A DNA stretch of 64,000 bases from assembly GCF_022352055.1 (NCBI RefSeq), contig NZ_JAKRWM010000002.1, forward strand, positions 496,001 through 560,000. The letters run 5' to 3'. The notes under the pieces were generated by a model, which saw only the letters and a list, made by a program, of their open reading frames with translations, was not told the origin of the DNA and ran no database searches. A program made the translations under genes and the position numbers. Positions 36,905 through 46,214 of this stretch are shown here, one piece after another (position 1 is the stretch's first letter; every line of letters begins with the position of its first letter). Source of the stretch: Cohnella mopanensis. GTDB taxonomy: Bacteria > Bacillota > Bacilli > Paenibacillales > Paenibacillaceae.

Positions 36905-37594
36905 GTGGAACAACGATCCTTCCGCCTGCGCGAGATTCCTTCTGAAGAACGACCGCGGGAACGCATGCAACGATACGGCGCAGAGGCGTTAAGCCATGCG
37001 GAATTGCTGGCGATATTGATCCGGACAGGCACTTCCAACGAGTCTGCCATTCATCTGGCTCAACGTATTCTTAACGAATGCGGAGGACTAAGAAAGCTAG
37101 CAGAACAGAATTGGGAAGAGCTGACGCATATTCACGGGATTGGACCGGCGAAAGCGTTACAGCTTCAAGCCTCTCTTGAACTGGGGAGAAGGGTGGCACG
37201 CTCCAGGCTGCCCGAGATGGTGAAGATCACTTGTCCGCAGGATGCGGCCGACCTGCTGATGGAAGAGCTTAGGCATTATCGGGAAGAACATTTCGTATGT
37301 TTATTTCTCAACACCAAAAATCAAGTTATCGGCCGTCAGACGTTATCCATCGGAAGTCTGAACGCTTCAATCGTCCATCCGAGAGAAGTGTTCAAAGCGG
37401 CCATCAGACGAAGCAGTGCTTCTATCCTTTGCGCTCACAATCACCCAAGCGGTGATCCTGCTCCGAGCGCAGAGGATATTCAGCTCACGAAGCGATTAAG
37501 GGATGCCGGGCAACTGATCGGGATTGAGCTTCTCGATCATTTGGTAATCGGTGACAATCGCTTTATAAGTTTGAAGGAGATGGGTTGCTTGTAA
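36905..37594 (+). CDS. radC: RadC-family JAB1/MPN-domain protein
   Basis: A 229-residue protein with N-terminal helix-hairpin-helix motifs (IHGIGPAKALQL, about 80-91) and a C-terminal JAB/MPN metalloprotease-like domain with HNHPSGDPAPSAED (about 178-191) carrying the metal ligands. Despite the name, a DNA-repair role is not established. The start is GTG at 36905 behind AAAGGTAGG. The 3' end contains the promoter of mreB. Confidence 0.95.
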   Translation: MEQRSFRLREIPSEERPRERMQRYGAEALSHAELLAILIRTGTSNESAIHLAQRILNECGGLRKLAEQNWEELTHIHGIGPAKALQLQASLELGRRVARSRLPEMVKITCPQDAADLLMEELRHYREEHFVCLFLNTKNQVIGRQTLSIGSLNASIVHPREVFKAAIRRSSASILCAHNHPSGDPAPSAEDIQLTKRLRDAGQLIGIELLDHLVIGDNRFISLKEMGCL

Positions 37595-37600
37595 TATAAT
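37571..37600 (+). promoter_or_regulatory. Promoter of the mreBCD-minCD operon
   Basis: TTGAAG and a perfect TATAAT with an 18-bp spacer straddle the stop codon of radC, 81 bp before mreB. Confidence 0.6.
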
Positions 37601-37680
37601 ATAAAGGATTGTCCCGACGACTGAAACGCATCTAGAGAAGCGTCAACATAGCAGTCGCGGTCAAAGCAGGAGGTAGCAGA

Positions 37681-38712
37681 ATGGTTGGAGGATTTACGAG
37701 AGATTTAGGAATCGATCTTGGAACTGCAAATACGTTAGTGTACATCAAAGGCAAAGGAATCGTTGTCAGAGAACCGTCGGTGGTCGCTCTGCGTACAGAT
37801 ACAAAGAAAATCGAGGCGGTCGGCTCGGATGCCAAAAAAATGATCGGTCGCACGCCTGGGAATATCGTTGCCATTCGTCCAATGAAGGACGGGGTTATCG
37901 CGGATTTCGAGACGACGGCAACGATGATCAAATACTTTATTCGCCGTGCCCAGAAGCCGCGGTCGCTTTTCCCGCGTCATCCGAATGTTATGGTCTGCGT
38001 GCCATCCGGCATTACGGCCGTCGAGAAGCGTGCGGTAGAAGACGCGACGAAACAAGCAGGAGCTCGCGAGGCTTATATTATTGAAGAACCGTTCGCAGCC
38101 GCAATCGGCGCGGATTTACCGGTATGGGAACCGATGGGCAGTATGGTCGTCGATATCGGAGGCGGTACGACGGAAGTGGCGGTTATTTCCCTTGGCGGGA
38201 TTGTAACTAGCAAATCCATAAGAATTGCCGGAGATGAGATGGACGATGCGATCATCGCCTACATTAAGCGCCTTTATAATCTCATGATCGGCGAAAGAAC
38301 TTCCGAAACGCTGAAGATGGAAATCGGTTCGGCAATGCCGCTCGATAAAGTAGAATCCATCGAAATCCGCGGTCGCGATCTCGTAACAGGACTTCCTAAG
38401 ACGTTGGCCATTACTTCGGATGAGATTACAGAAGCGCTGTCGGATACCGTTAATTCGATCATCGATGCCGTAAAAGTGACGTTGGAGAAATGTCCTCCGG
38501 AGCTGTCTGCGGATATTATGGATCGCGGTATCGTATTAACGGGGGGCGGAGCTTTGCTTCGCAATCTGGATAAGTTGCTAGCGCGCGAGACCGGAATGCC
38601 AGTCTTGGTCGCGGAGAATCCATTGGATTGCGTAGCGATCGGTACGGGCAGAGCTCTCGAGAACATTCATCTCTTCAAGTCCAAAGGCGGGGCTTCCCGA
38701 TCTGGACGCTAA
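37681..38712 (+). CDS. mreB: Rod-shape-determining actin homologue MreB
   Basis: MreB (343 residues) forms membrane-bound filaments that direct lateral wall synthesis. Phosphate-1 is [10 protein letters not shown] (about 11-20), phosphate-2 is [12 protein letters not shown] (about 157-168), and the adenosine motif is [20 protein letters not shown] precedes the ATG. First gene of the shape and division-site operon mreB-mreC-mreD-minC-minD-rodA. Confidence 0.98.
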   Translation: MVGGFTRDLGIDLGTANTLVYIKGKGIVVREPSVVALRTDTKKIEAVGSDAKKMIGRTPGNIVAIRPMKDGVIADFETTATMIKYFIRRAQKPRSLFPRHPNVMVCVPSGITAVEKRAVEDATKQAGAREAYIIEEPFAAAIGADLPVWEPMGSMVVDIGGGTTEVAVISLGGIVTSKSIRIAGDEMDDAIIAYIKRLYNLMIGERTSETLKMEIGSAMPLDKVESIEIRGRDLVTGLPKTLAITSDEITEALSDTVNSIIDAVKVTLEKCPPELSADIMDRGIVLTGGGALLRNLDKLLARETGMPVLVAENPLDCVAIGTGRALENIHLFKSKGGASRSGR

Positions 38713-38777
38713 TATTATTATGATGCAGAGAGGTTAAGATCAGGACGGGAAAGCAGGTGGGCGGGATCTTTCGATTA

Positions 38778-39626
38778 ATGCGCAACAAGCGATTGTTTAT
38801 CCTCATGATCGGGCTTATCGTCTTTATCGCTCTCATGGGGTTTACGATGGGCCGAACGCGCTTGACCTGGCCGGAGAAATTTCTCAATGATGCCTTTGGT
38901 ACAGCGCAAGGTGCTTTGTATCGGCCGGTCGGAGCGGTCGCGGATTTCTTCCGTGACCTCGGCCGGCTTTCCGATGTATATGAGGAGAACGAACAATTAC
39001 GCCAGACGGTAGCCCAATATACGCAAGACCAGGTCAAATTCAATTTACTGGAAGCGGATAATAAGCGGTTGCAAACGGCGTTACATTTTACTGAACAACA
39101 GATGAACATGGATAATTACCGCTATCTGATTGCTCAGGTCATAGGCAGCACATCCAATCCCTATGAAAAAACGATTACGATAAATCTCGGCAGCCGGGAC
39201 GGAATCAAGCCCGAGATGGCCGTGAGAACAGTCGATGGCCTAGTAGGTTTGGTCAGCAAGGTCAAAAATTTCACTTCCACGGTGACTTTAATTACGAGCC
39301 TTGATCCCAATTCTTCCAAGGGTACTCCAGTATCCGCAACCTTCCTAGGAAAACCGGAATCATTCGGAATCATTGAATACGATGAAGAAACCCAATCCCT
39401 TCAAATGACCAAGATCGATGAGCATGACAAACCCGCGGACGGAGACCAAGTCATTACTTCCGGTTTAGGGAGCTTATTTCCTAAAGGCATCATTATCGGT
39501 AAGGTCAAGAACAGTCAGGTTGGTGATTTTGGGCTCACTTACACAGCCATAATCGAGCCTGCGGCCAAGTATAATCATCTGCGAGAAGTATTCGTCGTCG
39601 TCGTGCCAGAGGTGGAAGAGCCGTGA
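38778..39626 (+). CDS. mreC: Rod-shape-determining protein MreC
   Basis: MreC (282 residues) is a bitopic scaffold that links MreB to the wall-synthesis machinery. A short cytosolic start (MRNKRL) precedes a membrane span (about 7-26), then a coiled coil (about 65-110), then two beta domains (VIGSTSNPYEKTITINLGSR). ATG 38778 gives the same N-terminus type as B. subtilis MreC (MPNKRL); an in-frame GTG at 38757 is an alternative. It overlaps mreD by 4 bp. Confidence 0.96.
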   Translation: MRNKRLFILMIGLIVFIALMGFTMGRTRLTWPEKFLNDAFGTAQGALYRPVGAVADFFRDLGRLSDVYEENEQLRQTVAQYTQDQVKFNLLEADNKRLQTALHFTEQQMNMDNYRYLIAQVIGSTSNPYEKTITINLGSRDGIKPEMAVRTVDGLVGLVSKVKNFTSTVTLITSLDPNSSKGTPVSATFLGKPESFGIIEYDEETQSLQMTKIDEHDKPADGDQVITSGLGSLFPKGIIIGKVKNSQVGDFGLTYTAIIEPAAKYNHLREVFVVVVPEVEEP

Positions 39627-40153
39627 ACATGCGAATCAACTGGGTGATTCTGTGCGGTATAGTGCTTCTTATCGTAGAGAATGCCATCGTGCCTTGGGTT
39701 GTGCCCCCGGAATGGAGCGAAAGGCTGCTACCGCATTTGAACCTGATCCTGACATTGTTCGTCGCGGGTTACGCGGGACGCCATATCGGGTTTCTGTTCG
39801 GCCTTGGTTTCGGTTTGCTCCAGGACATGCTCTCTTACGGTTATATGATCGGTCCTTATGGCTTCGGAATGGGTTTGATCGGTTATTTGGCAGGGCTCAT
39901 TGCGGAACGCAAAAGCTTCACGCTCGGCTTTTTTGCCTGGGTTGTCATCGTGCTTGGAGTGATGCTAGATTCGATCGTTTATTCCATTTACAGATTGTTT
40001 CGGATCACCGACCTTCAGTACGACTTCATTTTCTATTGGCAGATCGCTCCGACTTCGCTTCTTCAGTTGATGATTGCGCTGCTCATGTACGTTCCAGTTC
40101 GTCGCTTCCTGGTTAAACCTTCGCTCTCTTCGGGAGAGGATTCCCCGGATTAA
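39623..40153 (+). CDS. mreD: Rod-shape-determining protein MreD
   Basis: MreD (176 residues) is a small integral membrane protein with about five or six hydrophobic spans and part of the elongasome. It starts with GTG overlapping the mreC stop (GTGA), with AGAGGTGG 7 nt upstream; ATG at 39629 is an alternative. GLGFGLLQDMLSYG matches the family core. Confidence 0.94.
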   Translation: MNMRINWVILCGIVLLIVENAIVPWVVPPEWSERLLPHLNLILTLFVAGYAGRHIGFLFGLGFGLLQDMLSYGYMIGPYGFGMGLIGYLAGLIAERKSFTLGFFAWVVIVLGVMLDSIVYSIYRLFRITDLQYDFIFYWQIAPTSLLQLMIALLMYVPVRRFLVKPSLSSGEDSPD

Positions 40154-40230
40154 GCATCGTTTAAGCCTGACAGGCAGGAATTCCGCTTCTCAAAGCAGAA
40201 TTTCAATTACCGTAGGGAGGAGCGGACAAC

Positions 40231-40893
40231 GTGACTGGCAAAATATACATTACAATCAAAGGAACGAAGGAAGGCCTAGTCTTTCTATTGGACGACAAAT
40301 GCGATTTCACCCTTCTATTGGATGAGTTGAATTCGAAGTTAGATAAGCATGTTCAGCAATTTACCGGACCGATCGTCCATATTTTCATAAAGCTTGGATC
40401 TAGGCAATTGGAGGAGGAGGACAAGGAACGTATCCGTTCCATTCTCCGCAAGCAAGGAAATTTGTTGATCCAGTCCATTGAAAGCGATCCTCCGGTCGTG
40501 GATCCGAATTTGAAGCTCGCGCCGACGTTGCATACGATGACCGGCATTATCAGATCCGGGCAGACGGTCGAATTCGAGGGACATTTGCTTCTTCTAGGGG
40601 ATGTCAATCCAGGAGGAACGATTAGATGCAGCGGGGACGTGTACGTGTTAGGAGCTTTAAGGGGAACCGTACACGCTGGCAAAGACGGAGATGTAGAGGC
40701 TATCATAGCGGCTTCTCTCATGAAGCCGACCCAACTCAGGATTGCGGAAATCATTAGCCGACCGCCGGATGAGTGGACATCCGCGGAGCCATGGATGGAA
40801 TATGCGTTCCTACGCGAAGGTACGATGGCCATTGACAAAATGACGAGCCTAAGCCGTCAACGCAAAGAAGTCATGCTGTTCAGAGGAGTGTAG
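40231..40893 (+). CDS. minC: Septum site-determining protein MinC
   Basis: MinC (220 residues) blocks FtsZ assembly near poles and old septa. The N-terminal FtsZ-inhibiting domain covers about 1-100; the C-terminal beta-helix (about 105-205) has GQTVEFEGHLLLLGDVNPGG and VYVLGALRGTVHAG, the MinD-binding face. The start is GTG at 40231 behind AGGGAGGAG. It precedes minD by 4 bp. A MinCD system without MinE, with DivIVA elsewhere, is expected in Firmicutes. Confidence 0.96.
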   Translation: MTGKIYITIKGTKEGLVFLLDDKCDFTLLLDELNSKLDKHVQQFTGPIVHIFIKLGSRQLEEEDKERIRSILRKQGNLLIQSIESDPPVVDPNLKLAPTLHTMTGIIRSGQTVEFEGHLLLLGDVNPGGTIRCSGDVYVLGALRGTVHAGKDGDVEAIIAASLMKPTQLRIAEIISRPPDEWTSAEPWMEYAFLREGTMAIDKMTSLSRQRKEVMLFRGV

Positions 40894-40897
40894 TTAG

Positions 40898-41692
40898 ATG
40901 GGAGAAGCGATCGTTGTCACCTCGGGCAAAGGCGGAGTCGGCAAAACGACGACGTCAGCCAATCTAGGCACGGCATTGGCGATTATGGGGAAAAAGGTAT
41001 GCATGGTGGATACCGATATCGGGTTAAGAAATCTCGATGTCGTCATGGGGCTTGAGAATCGAATTATTTACGATTTGATCGACGTGGCCGAAGGCCGCTG
41101 CCGGGTTAACCAGGCTTTGATCAAGGATAAACGGTTCGATGAGCTTTACATGCTCCCTGCTGCCCAGACGAAAGACAAGAATGACATTTCGCCGGATCAA
41201 GTACGTCAGATTATCGAAAGCTTGAAACCGGATTTCGACTATATTATTATCGATTGTCCTGCCGGAATCGAGCAAGGCTTTCGCAACGCGATAGCAGGCG
41301 CGTCCCAAGCCATCGTCGTGACTACGCCTGAGAATGCCGCAGTCAGGGACGCCGACCGGGTAATCGGGCTGCTCGAGAAAAGCAACTTCCCGTCTCCTAA
41401 GCTCATCATTAACCGGATTCGCCCGAACATGATGAAGAGCGGGGATATGCTGGAGATCGAAGATATTTGTCAGGTGCTTGCCATCGATTTGATCGGAATC
41501 GTTCCGGATGACGAGTATGTGATCAAAGCGGCGAATTCCGGAGAGCCGACGGTTATGAACGTGAATTCGCGAGCGGCGATCGCTTATCGCAACATTGCTA
41601 GACGCATCTTGGGCGAGACGGTACCTTTAACCCAACTGGAAGAGAAGTCGGGCATGTTCCGCAAAGTAAAGAAGTTTTTGGGAATGGGATGA
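40898..41692 (+). CDS. minD: Septum site-determining ATPase MinD
   Basis: MinD (264 residues) is a membrane-associated ParA-type ATPase that recruits MinC. The deviant Walker A is SGKGGVGKTT (about 8-17), switch regions contain DTDIGLRNLD and IIDCPAGIEQG, and the C-terminal amphipathic membrane-targeting helix is FRKVKKFLGMG. The start codon lies 4 bp past minC. Confidence 0.97.
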   Translation: MGEAIVVTSGKGGVGKTTTSANLGTALAIMGKKVCMVDTDIGLRNLDVVMGLENRIIYDLIDVAEGRCRVNQALIKDKRFDELYMLPAAQTKDKNDISPDQVRQIIESLKPDFDYIIIDCPAGIEQGFRNAIAGASQAIVVTTPENAAVRDADRVIGLLEKSNFPSPKLIINRIRPNMMKSGDMLEIEDICQVLAIDLIGIVPDDEYVIKAANSGEPTVMNVNSRAAIAYRNIARRILGETVPLTQLEEKSGMFRKVKKFLGMG

Positions 41693-41698
41693 TCGGAC

Positions 41699-42844
41699 TT
41701 GTTAAACCGATTAAAGAAAATGGATTGGATGATGCTAACGATTCTCTTGATGTTCATGGGAATCAGCACCCTCTTGGTTCGGAGCGCAACTTACAATAAC
41801 CCGTCGTATGCAAACCATGACTTGAAAACTCTCGTTTTCTATGGAATCGGGTTCGGTGTCATTATTTTGGCGACTCTGGTGGACTACCGGCTTATCCTCA
41901 AAACTTGGTATGTGTGGTATGGGCTTGGGATCGTTCTGTTAATGCTTATTTTTGTATTCGTACAGAAGAAGAACGGCGCGCAAAGCTGGTTTGAATTCGG
42001 CGATGTGTCTTTCCAGCCTGCAGAGGTCATGAAATTGTTCCTGATTATAGCCGTCGCGGCGATAATGGGTAGACGACAAGGCGATTCGCTCAGGATGCGC
42101 ACTGACGTCATGGTCGTAGCGGCTGTCGCTTTCGTACCTTTCCTATTGGTCATGATGCAGCCGGATTTAGGTAACGCCATGATCTATGTTTTTATCGTGT
42201 TAGGCATGCTTTGGATCGGCAATGTCAGGTACTCCTACGTTACGATCGGACTCATTGTGGTCGTAGGCGGGACGTTGCTATTCGTAACTTTGTTTACTTC
42301 GTACAATTCCGAAATTCAAAGTTATTTGGAATCCAAAAAGCTTGGCCACTGGTATGAACGGATAAATACGTACATTCATCCGGAGGAAGCGTCGAAAGAT
42401 GCTAGCCAGCAATCGAGATATGCGCAAATCGCTATCGGATCGGGCGGGCTTTCCGGAGATGGGTATTTGCAAGGGGAATCCAAAAACCGCAAATTCATTC
42501 CTTACACGTACTCGGATTCCATTTTCGTCGTCATCGGAGAGGAGTTCGGCTTCCAAGGAGCGGCGGTTCTGCTTTTACTCTATTTCCTATTTATTTATAG
42601 GATGATATTAATTGCTTATCAGTGTTATGACTTGCGAGGCTCGTTTATCATTATAGGGATCGCGACGATGATGGTGTTCCAGATTTTCCAAAATATCGGA
42701 ATGATGATCGGTATCATGCCGATTACCGGAATTACCCTTCCGTTCATTAGCTACGGAGGCACTTCGTTGTTGTTGAACATGATGTGCATCGGGCTAGTGT
42801 TCAGCATTCGGGCACACCAAGACAAGTACCAAGTGGAAAATTAA
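41699..42844 (+). CDS. rodA: SEDS-family peptidoglycan glycosyltransferase (RodA/FtsW type)
   Basis: A 381-residue polytopic membrane protein with about ten spans. Family motifs are visible: GAQSWFEFGDVSFQPAEVMK (about 92-111) with the functional Asp/Glu region, MQPDLGNA (about 156-163), and PFISYGGTSLL (about 349-359). SEDS proteins polymerise lipid II with a partner class B PBP. Position behind mreBCD-minCD favours a RodA role in elongation, though FtsW or SpoVE cannot be excluded by eye. The start is TTG at 41699 with a weak ribosome site; ATG at 41720 is possible. Confidence 0.9.
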   Translation: MLNRLKKMDWMMLTILLMFMGISTLLVRSATYNNPSYANHDLKTLVFYGIGFGVIILATLVDYRLILKTWYVWYGLGIVLLMLIFVFVQKKNGAQSWFEFGDVSFQPAEVMKLFLIIAVAAIMGRRQGDSLRMRTDVMVVAAVAFVPFLLVMMQPDLGNAMIYVFIVLGMLWIGNVRYSYVTIGLIVVVGGTLLFVTLFTSYNSEIQSYLESKKLGHWYERINTYIHPEEASKDASQQSRYAQIAIGSGGLSGDGYLQGESKNRKFIPYTYSDSIFVVIGEEFGFQGAAVLLLLYFLFIYRMILIAYQCYDLRGSFIIIGIATMMVFQIFQNIGMMIGIMPITGITLPFISYGGTSLLLNMMCIGLVFSIRAHQDKYQVEN

Positions 42845-42857
42845 TCAAAGGATAAGA

Positions 42858-42903
42858 ACAGCGGCGTAAGGGATGCGGTTATCCCTAACGCCGCTGTTTT
42901 TGT
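42858..42903 (+). terminator. Terminator of the mre-min-rodA operon
   Basis: ACAGCGGCGT..AGGGAT pairs with ATCCCT..ACGCCGCTGT and TTTTTG follows. Confidence 0.9.
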
Positions 42904-42972
42904 TATTGCTTAATCATTCTCGTTTCGAGGATTCTTGACCGCTTGGCAGTTGGAGGGTTCGAACGCCGACAA

Positions 42973-43027
42973 GGTCTAATTGGCGCTTGTCCGCCATAAG
43001 GTTATAAGAGAGAGCGGACAAGGAGGG
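42973..43027 (+). promoter_or_regulatory. Candidate sigma-E promoter and ribosome-site hairpin of spoIVFA
   Basis: TCTAATT (42975-42981) and CATAAGGT (42995-43002) 13 bp apart resemble a sigma-E promoter. CTTGTCCGC (42986-42994), in the spacer, is perfectly complementary to GCGGACAAG (43014-43022), which runs into the ribosome site AAGGAGGG (43020-43027). A transcript starting near 43009 would lack the first arm. Confidence 0.55.
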
Positions 43028-43033
43028 CTTGCC

Positions 43034-44035
43034 ATGCAAATACGGAATAACGTTCGTGAACGCAGACGGGAGCGTATCGAGCAGCTTATCGGGCGGCATG
43101 CGTTGGAGAGGTCGGATCAAGAGGAGCAAACGGTAGGGGAGCAGGCAATTCCAAGGAATACGAGTCCATCCCCTTCGATAGCCGAATTGCCTCTCAACGA
43201 ATCGAATCTATCTTCGGAGACGGGAAATCCCCCTCCTTTCGTCGGCAAACAAGCCTTTGTTAGGCCGGGTGATACGGCTGAATCCGACCCGGAGTTGTGG
43301 TGGAAGGAAAGGGAGAAGCGGTTGAAATCCGGACAAGCTGCAGACTGGCAAGGACTAAAAGGAATTTCTCCATCCTCGTCATCCCATGCAAGTCCTTCCA
43401 GGGGAAATTTAGTGTTGACCCCGTTCTTGCGAGGCTTATCTTTACGGATCGTGCTCGCGCTACTCGTGTTAGCCGGAACCTGGGGATGGTTTAAGCTGGA
43501 GTTGCCGGGTAGCGCGGAGGCTCGCGCCTGGATGGTCACTTCAGTAACCCGGGATATGGACTTCGATGCTGTCGAAGCCTGGTACGGCAATACATTCGGG
43601 GGCTCTCCGTCTTTTTTTTCGTTTAACCGCAATCAGCCCGACACGCAAGAAGTGTCTGCAAGGTTAAATCCGACTGAAACCGTCGTTCCTATCGTTGGAA
43701 GAGTCGTGCAGAGCTACGCTCAGAATGGAGCGGGAGTCAGATTCGCGGCGGCCGGCGGCAGCGAAGTATACGCCATATATACGGGGAGAGTACAACAGGT
43801 ATCCCCTAATCAAGATGGCGGCGTCACGATTATCGTTCAGCATCAGAATCATATTCTTTCCGTATACGGGGGCTTGGAACACGCTTCGGTCAAACCGAAC
43901 GATTGGGTAAAGACGGGGCAACAGGTCGGTCGGCTTAAATCTTCCGGAGACAGTCAAGCCGAGGGAGTTCTTTACTTTGCCGTCCAACAGCAAGGGAAAG
44001 CGTTAAATCCTGCGGAAGTGGTTTCCATTGATTAA
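43034..44035 (+). CDS. spoIVFA: SpoIVFA-like regulator (degenerate M23 peptidase domain)
   Basis: A 333-residue membrane protein: charged cytosolic part (1-135), one membrane segment (IVLALLVLAGTWGWFKLEL, about 139-157), and an extracytosolic LytM/M23-like beta domain (about 220-330). The HxxxD and HxH zinc ligands of active M23 enzymes are missing (SYAQN and YFAVQ at those places), so it should be a non-catalytic binder. SpoIVFA holds the SpoIVFB protease inactive in the outer forespore membrane. ATG 43034 follows AAGGAGGG. spoIVFB overlaps it by 8 bp. Confidence 0.88.
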   Translation: MQIRNNVRERRRERIEQLIGRHALERSDQEEQTVGEQAIPRNTSPSPSIAELPLNESNLSSETGNPPPFVGKQAFVRPGDTAESDPELWWKEREKRLKSGQAADWQGLKGISPSSSSHASPSRGNLVLTPFLRGLSLRIVLALLVLAGTWGWFKLELPGSAEARAWMVTSVTRDMDFDAVEAWYGNTFGGSPSFFSFNRNQPDTQEVSARLNPTETVVPIVGRVVQSYAQNGAGVRFAAAGGSEVYAIYTGRVQQVSPNQDGGVTIIVQHQNHILSVYGGLEHASVKPNDWVKTGQQVGRLKSSGDSQAEGVLYFAVQQQGKALNPAEVVSID

Positions 44036-44903
44036 ATGGCGAGGAATTCAATTCCGTCTTCATCCGTTATTCGTGCTTGTTATGATTGCCTCGATCGCGA
44101 CAGGCCAGTTTGCGGAGCTCGTGACGCTATTCGTAATCGTTCTGTGGCATGAATTCGGACATCTCGTTGCGGCGCTGCGCTTCGGATGGACGGTGAGGGA
44201 GGTAAAGCTGCTTCCCTTCGGAGGAGTCGTAGAAGTAGAGGATGCGGGAACGTTGCCCGTGAGGGAAGAAGTGTGGGTGGCGATCGCCGGACCGGTTCAG
44301 AACGTGATTCTTGCCGCAATTGGTTATTCTCTAGGTCACATCGGGTGGATCGATAGGGGATGGGCGGACGATTTCGTGCGTGCTAACGTGCTGATCGGCC
44401 TTTTTAATTTATTGCCGGTTCTTCCTTTAGACGGAGGGAGAATATTGCAAGCTTGGATCTCTCTCCAAGTCCCGTTTCATCGTACTTTAATGTGGAGCGC
44501 GAAGATCAGCTTGGCGTTCAGCGGCTTGATCGTCGTCGCGTCGCTGTATCCGCTCGTGAATGGCGGCTTGCTGCAACTGAACTTGTTAGCGGTTGGCTTA
44601 TTCTTGTGCGCTTCCAACTGGATATATTTTCGCAATGTTCCATTTGTCTTTCTCCGTTTTCTCGTCCACAGGTCCGAAAGGGCTGAAAAACATATCGATC
44701 GGGGCAAGCTATCCCAACCGATCGTCATCGCCGAGAATCGTCCGCTGACCTCGATCATTAAACTGTTCATGAAAGAGCAATATCATCTTATTTATGTGAT
44801 GAAACGCGGGAAGGTCGCGAAGGTCGTTCCAGAGAAAGCCATTATCGACGGTTTTCTAGGCCATTTGACATCAGGGAATGCGGATATGAAGTTTTTCATG
44901 TAA
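44028..44903 (+). CDS. spoIVFB: Pro-sigma-K processing intramembrane metalloprotease SpoIVFB
   Basis: SpoIVFB (291 residues) is a site-2-type protease that releases sigma-K in the mother cell. The zinc motif HEFGH (about residues 42-46) lies in a membrane helix and the third ligand Asp in LPVLPLDGGR (about 128-137). A C-terminal CBS-like domain (about 225-285) senses ATP in the B. subtilis enzyme. The start is TTG at 44028 inside the end of spoIVFA, suggesting coupled translation. Size and operon match B. subtilis. Confidence 0.94.
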   Translation: MIKWRGIQFRLHPLFVLVMIASIATGQFAELVTLFVIVLWHEFGHLVAALRFGWTVREVKLLPFGGVVEVEDAGTLPVREEVWVAIAGPVQNVILAAIGYSLGHIGWIDRGWADDFVRANVLIGLFNLLPVLPLDGGRILQAWISLQVPFHRTLMWSAKISLAFSGLIVVASLYPLVNGGLLQLNLLAVGLFLCASNWIYFRNVPFVFLRFLVHRSERAEKHIDRGKLSQPIVIAENRPLTSIIKLFMKEQYHLIYVMKRGKVAKVVPEKAIIDGFLGHLTSGNADMKFFM

Positions 44904-44935
44904 AATGGAGAAAAGAGCACCAATGGGAGGTTTGC

Positions 44936-46171
44936 ATGAAGCAACTGTTTATCCATTGCTCGCAAAATGTTACTCAGTCCGCACTATTGGAAGACGGAAA
45001 ACTTACGGAGTTCAGCGTGGAACGGATGGAAGGCGCTTCGCTTATCGGCAATCTCTACAAGGGGCGAGTCGTCAACGTTCTTCCCGGCATGCAGGCTGCT
45101 TTCGTTGATATCGGTTTATCTAAAAATGCTTTTCTATACGTGGACGATGCCCTTCACCCGCATTTGGAAAAGCAGCCGAAGGTGAAGCCCGCCATCAACG
45201 AGCTGATGAAGCCGGGCGATGAACTGCTCGTGCAGATTATGAAGGAGCCGCTCGGAGGGAAAGGCGCTCGTGTCACGACGCATTACTCCATTCCCGGAAG
45301 ATGGCTTGTCTATATGCCGGATGCGGACTACATAGGGATTTCGAAGAAGATCGAACTCGAAACCGAACGTGTCCGTCTAAGGAGTCTGGCCGAAGCGATG
45401 CGCACCGATGGAGAAGGAGTCATCCTCCGTACGAATGCCGAAGGGGAAAGCCAGGAGTCTCTCGCCGAGGATCTCGAAAGCTTGCGCGGGGCTTGGCAGA
45501 ACATCGTCGAACGCAGCAAGGAAGCAAGTGCGCCAGCGGAGCTGCATCGGGATTCGGGGCTTGTTGAACGGATGGTCAGGGACGTGATTACTCCGGATAC
45601 GGAGCAATTAATCATCGATGACAGGATGAGCCTACAAGAAGCCAAAGCGTATCTAAGGCAAACGGCTCCGGCGCTCGAAGGAAAAGTTCAACTTTATGAA
45701 GAGGCTAAGCCATTATTCGATAAATACGGCATCAAGGAGCAATTGGACATCGCCTTTCAACCCAGGATTTGGCTGCCTAGCGGCGGTTACCTCGTATGGG
45801 AGCAGACGGAAGCCTTAACGGTGATCGACGTGAACACCGGGAAGTATACGGGTTCTATAGATTTGGAAGAAACCGTATTTCAGACGAATAAGGAAGCTGC
45901 GGACGAAGTCGCCCGGCTGCTTCGGCTTCGCGACGTCGGAGGCATTATCATCATCGACTTTATCGATATGGAAACCGAAGAGCATCGCCATCAGATCGTG
46001 CAGCAATTAGAGATGAGAATTAAGCGGGACCGCACGAAATGCCAAGTCGTCGGGTGGACTAAGCTTGGGCTTATGGAGATGACTCGTAAAAAGGCACGGG
46101 AAAACGCGATGAATTTCTTCTACGAGACGTGCGCTTCTTGCAAAGGAAGAGGAAAAATCTATATCCGATAA
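44936..46171 (+). CDS. rng: Ribonuclease E/G family endoribonuclease
   Basis: A 411-residue RNase G-type enzyme that cuts single-stranded RNA. The S1 domain occupies about 35-125 (GNLYKGRVVNVLPGMQAAFVD), the catalytic Asp residues lie in VIDVNTGKYTG (about 299) and IIDFIDM (about 344), and the zinc-link Cys pair is in CASCKGRG near the end. There is no long C-terminal scaffold as in E. coli RNase E. B. subtilis lacks this family and relies on RNase Y, but it is known in other Firmicutes, often before rplU. GGAGG precedes the ATG. Confidence 0.95.
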   Translation: MKQLFIHCSQNVTQSALLEDGKLTEFSVERMEGASLIGNLYKGRVVNVLPGMQAAFVDIGLSKNAFLYVDDALHPHLEKQPKVKPAINELMKPGDELLVQIMKEPLGGKGARVTTHYSIPGRWLVYMPDADYIGISKKIELETERVRLRSLAEAMRTDGEGVILRTNAEGESQESLAEDLESLRGAWQNIVERSKEASAPAELHRDSGLVERMVRDVITPDTEQLIIDDRMSLQEAKAYLRQTAPALEGKVQLYEEAKPLFDKYGIKEQLDIAFQPRIWLPSGGYLVWEQTEALTVIDVNTGKYTGSIDLEETVFQTNKEAADEVARLLRLRDVGGIIIIDFIDMETEEHRHQIVQQLEMRIKRDRTKCQVVGWTKLGLMEMTRKKARENAMNFFYETCASCKGRGKIYIR

Positions 46172-46178
46172 TAATATG

Positions 46179-46208
46179 TTGATTTTCTTTGGAACGGTAT
46201 GCTATAAT
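46179..46208 (+). promoter_or_regulatory. Promoter of rplU-prp-rpmA
   Basis: TTGATT and a perfect TATAAT with TGC extension, spacer 18 bp. Confidence 0.75.
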
Positions 46209-46214
46209 CCCATA

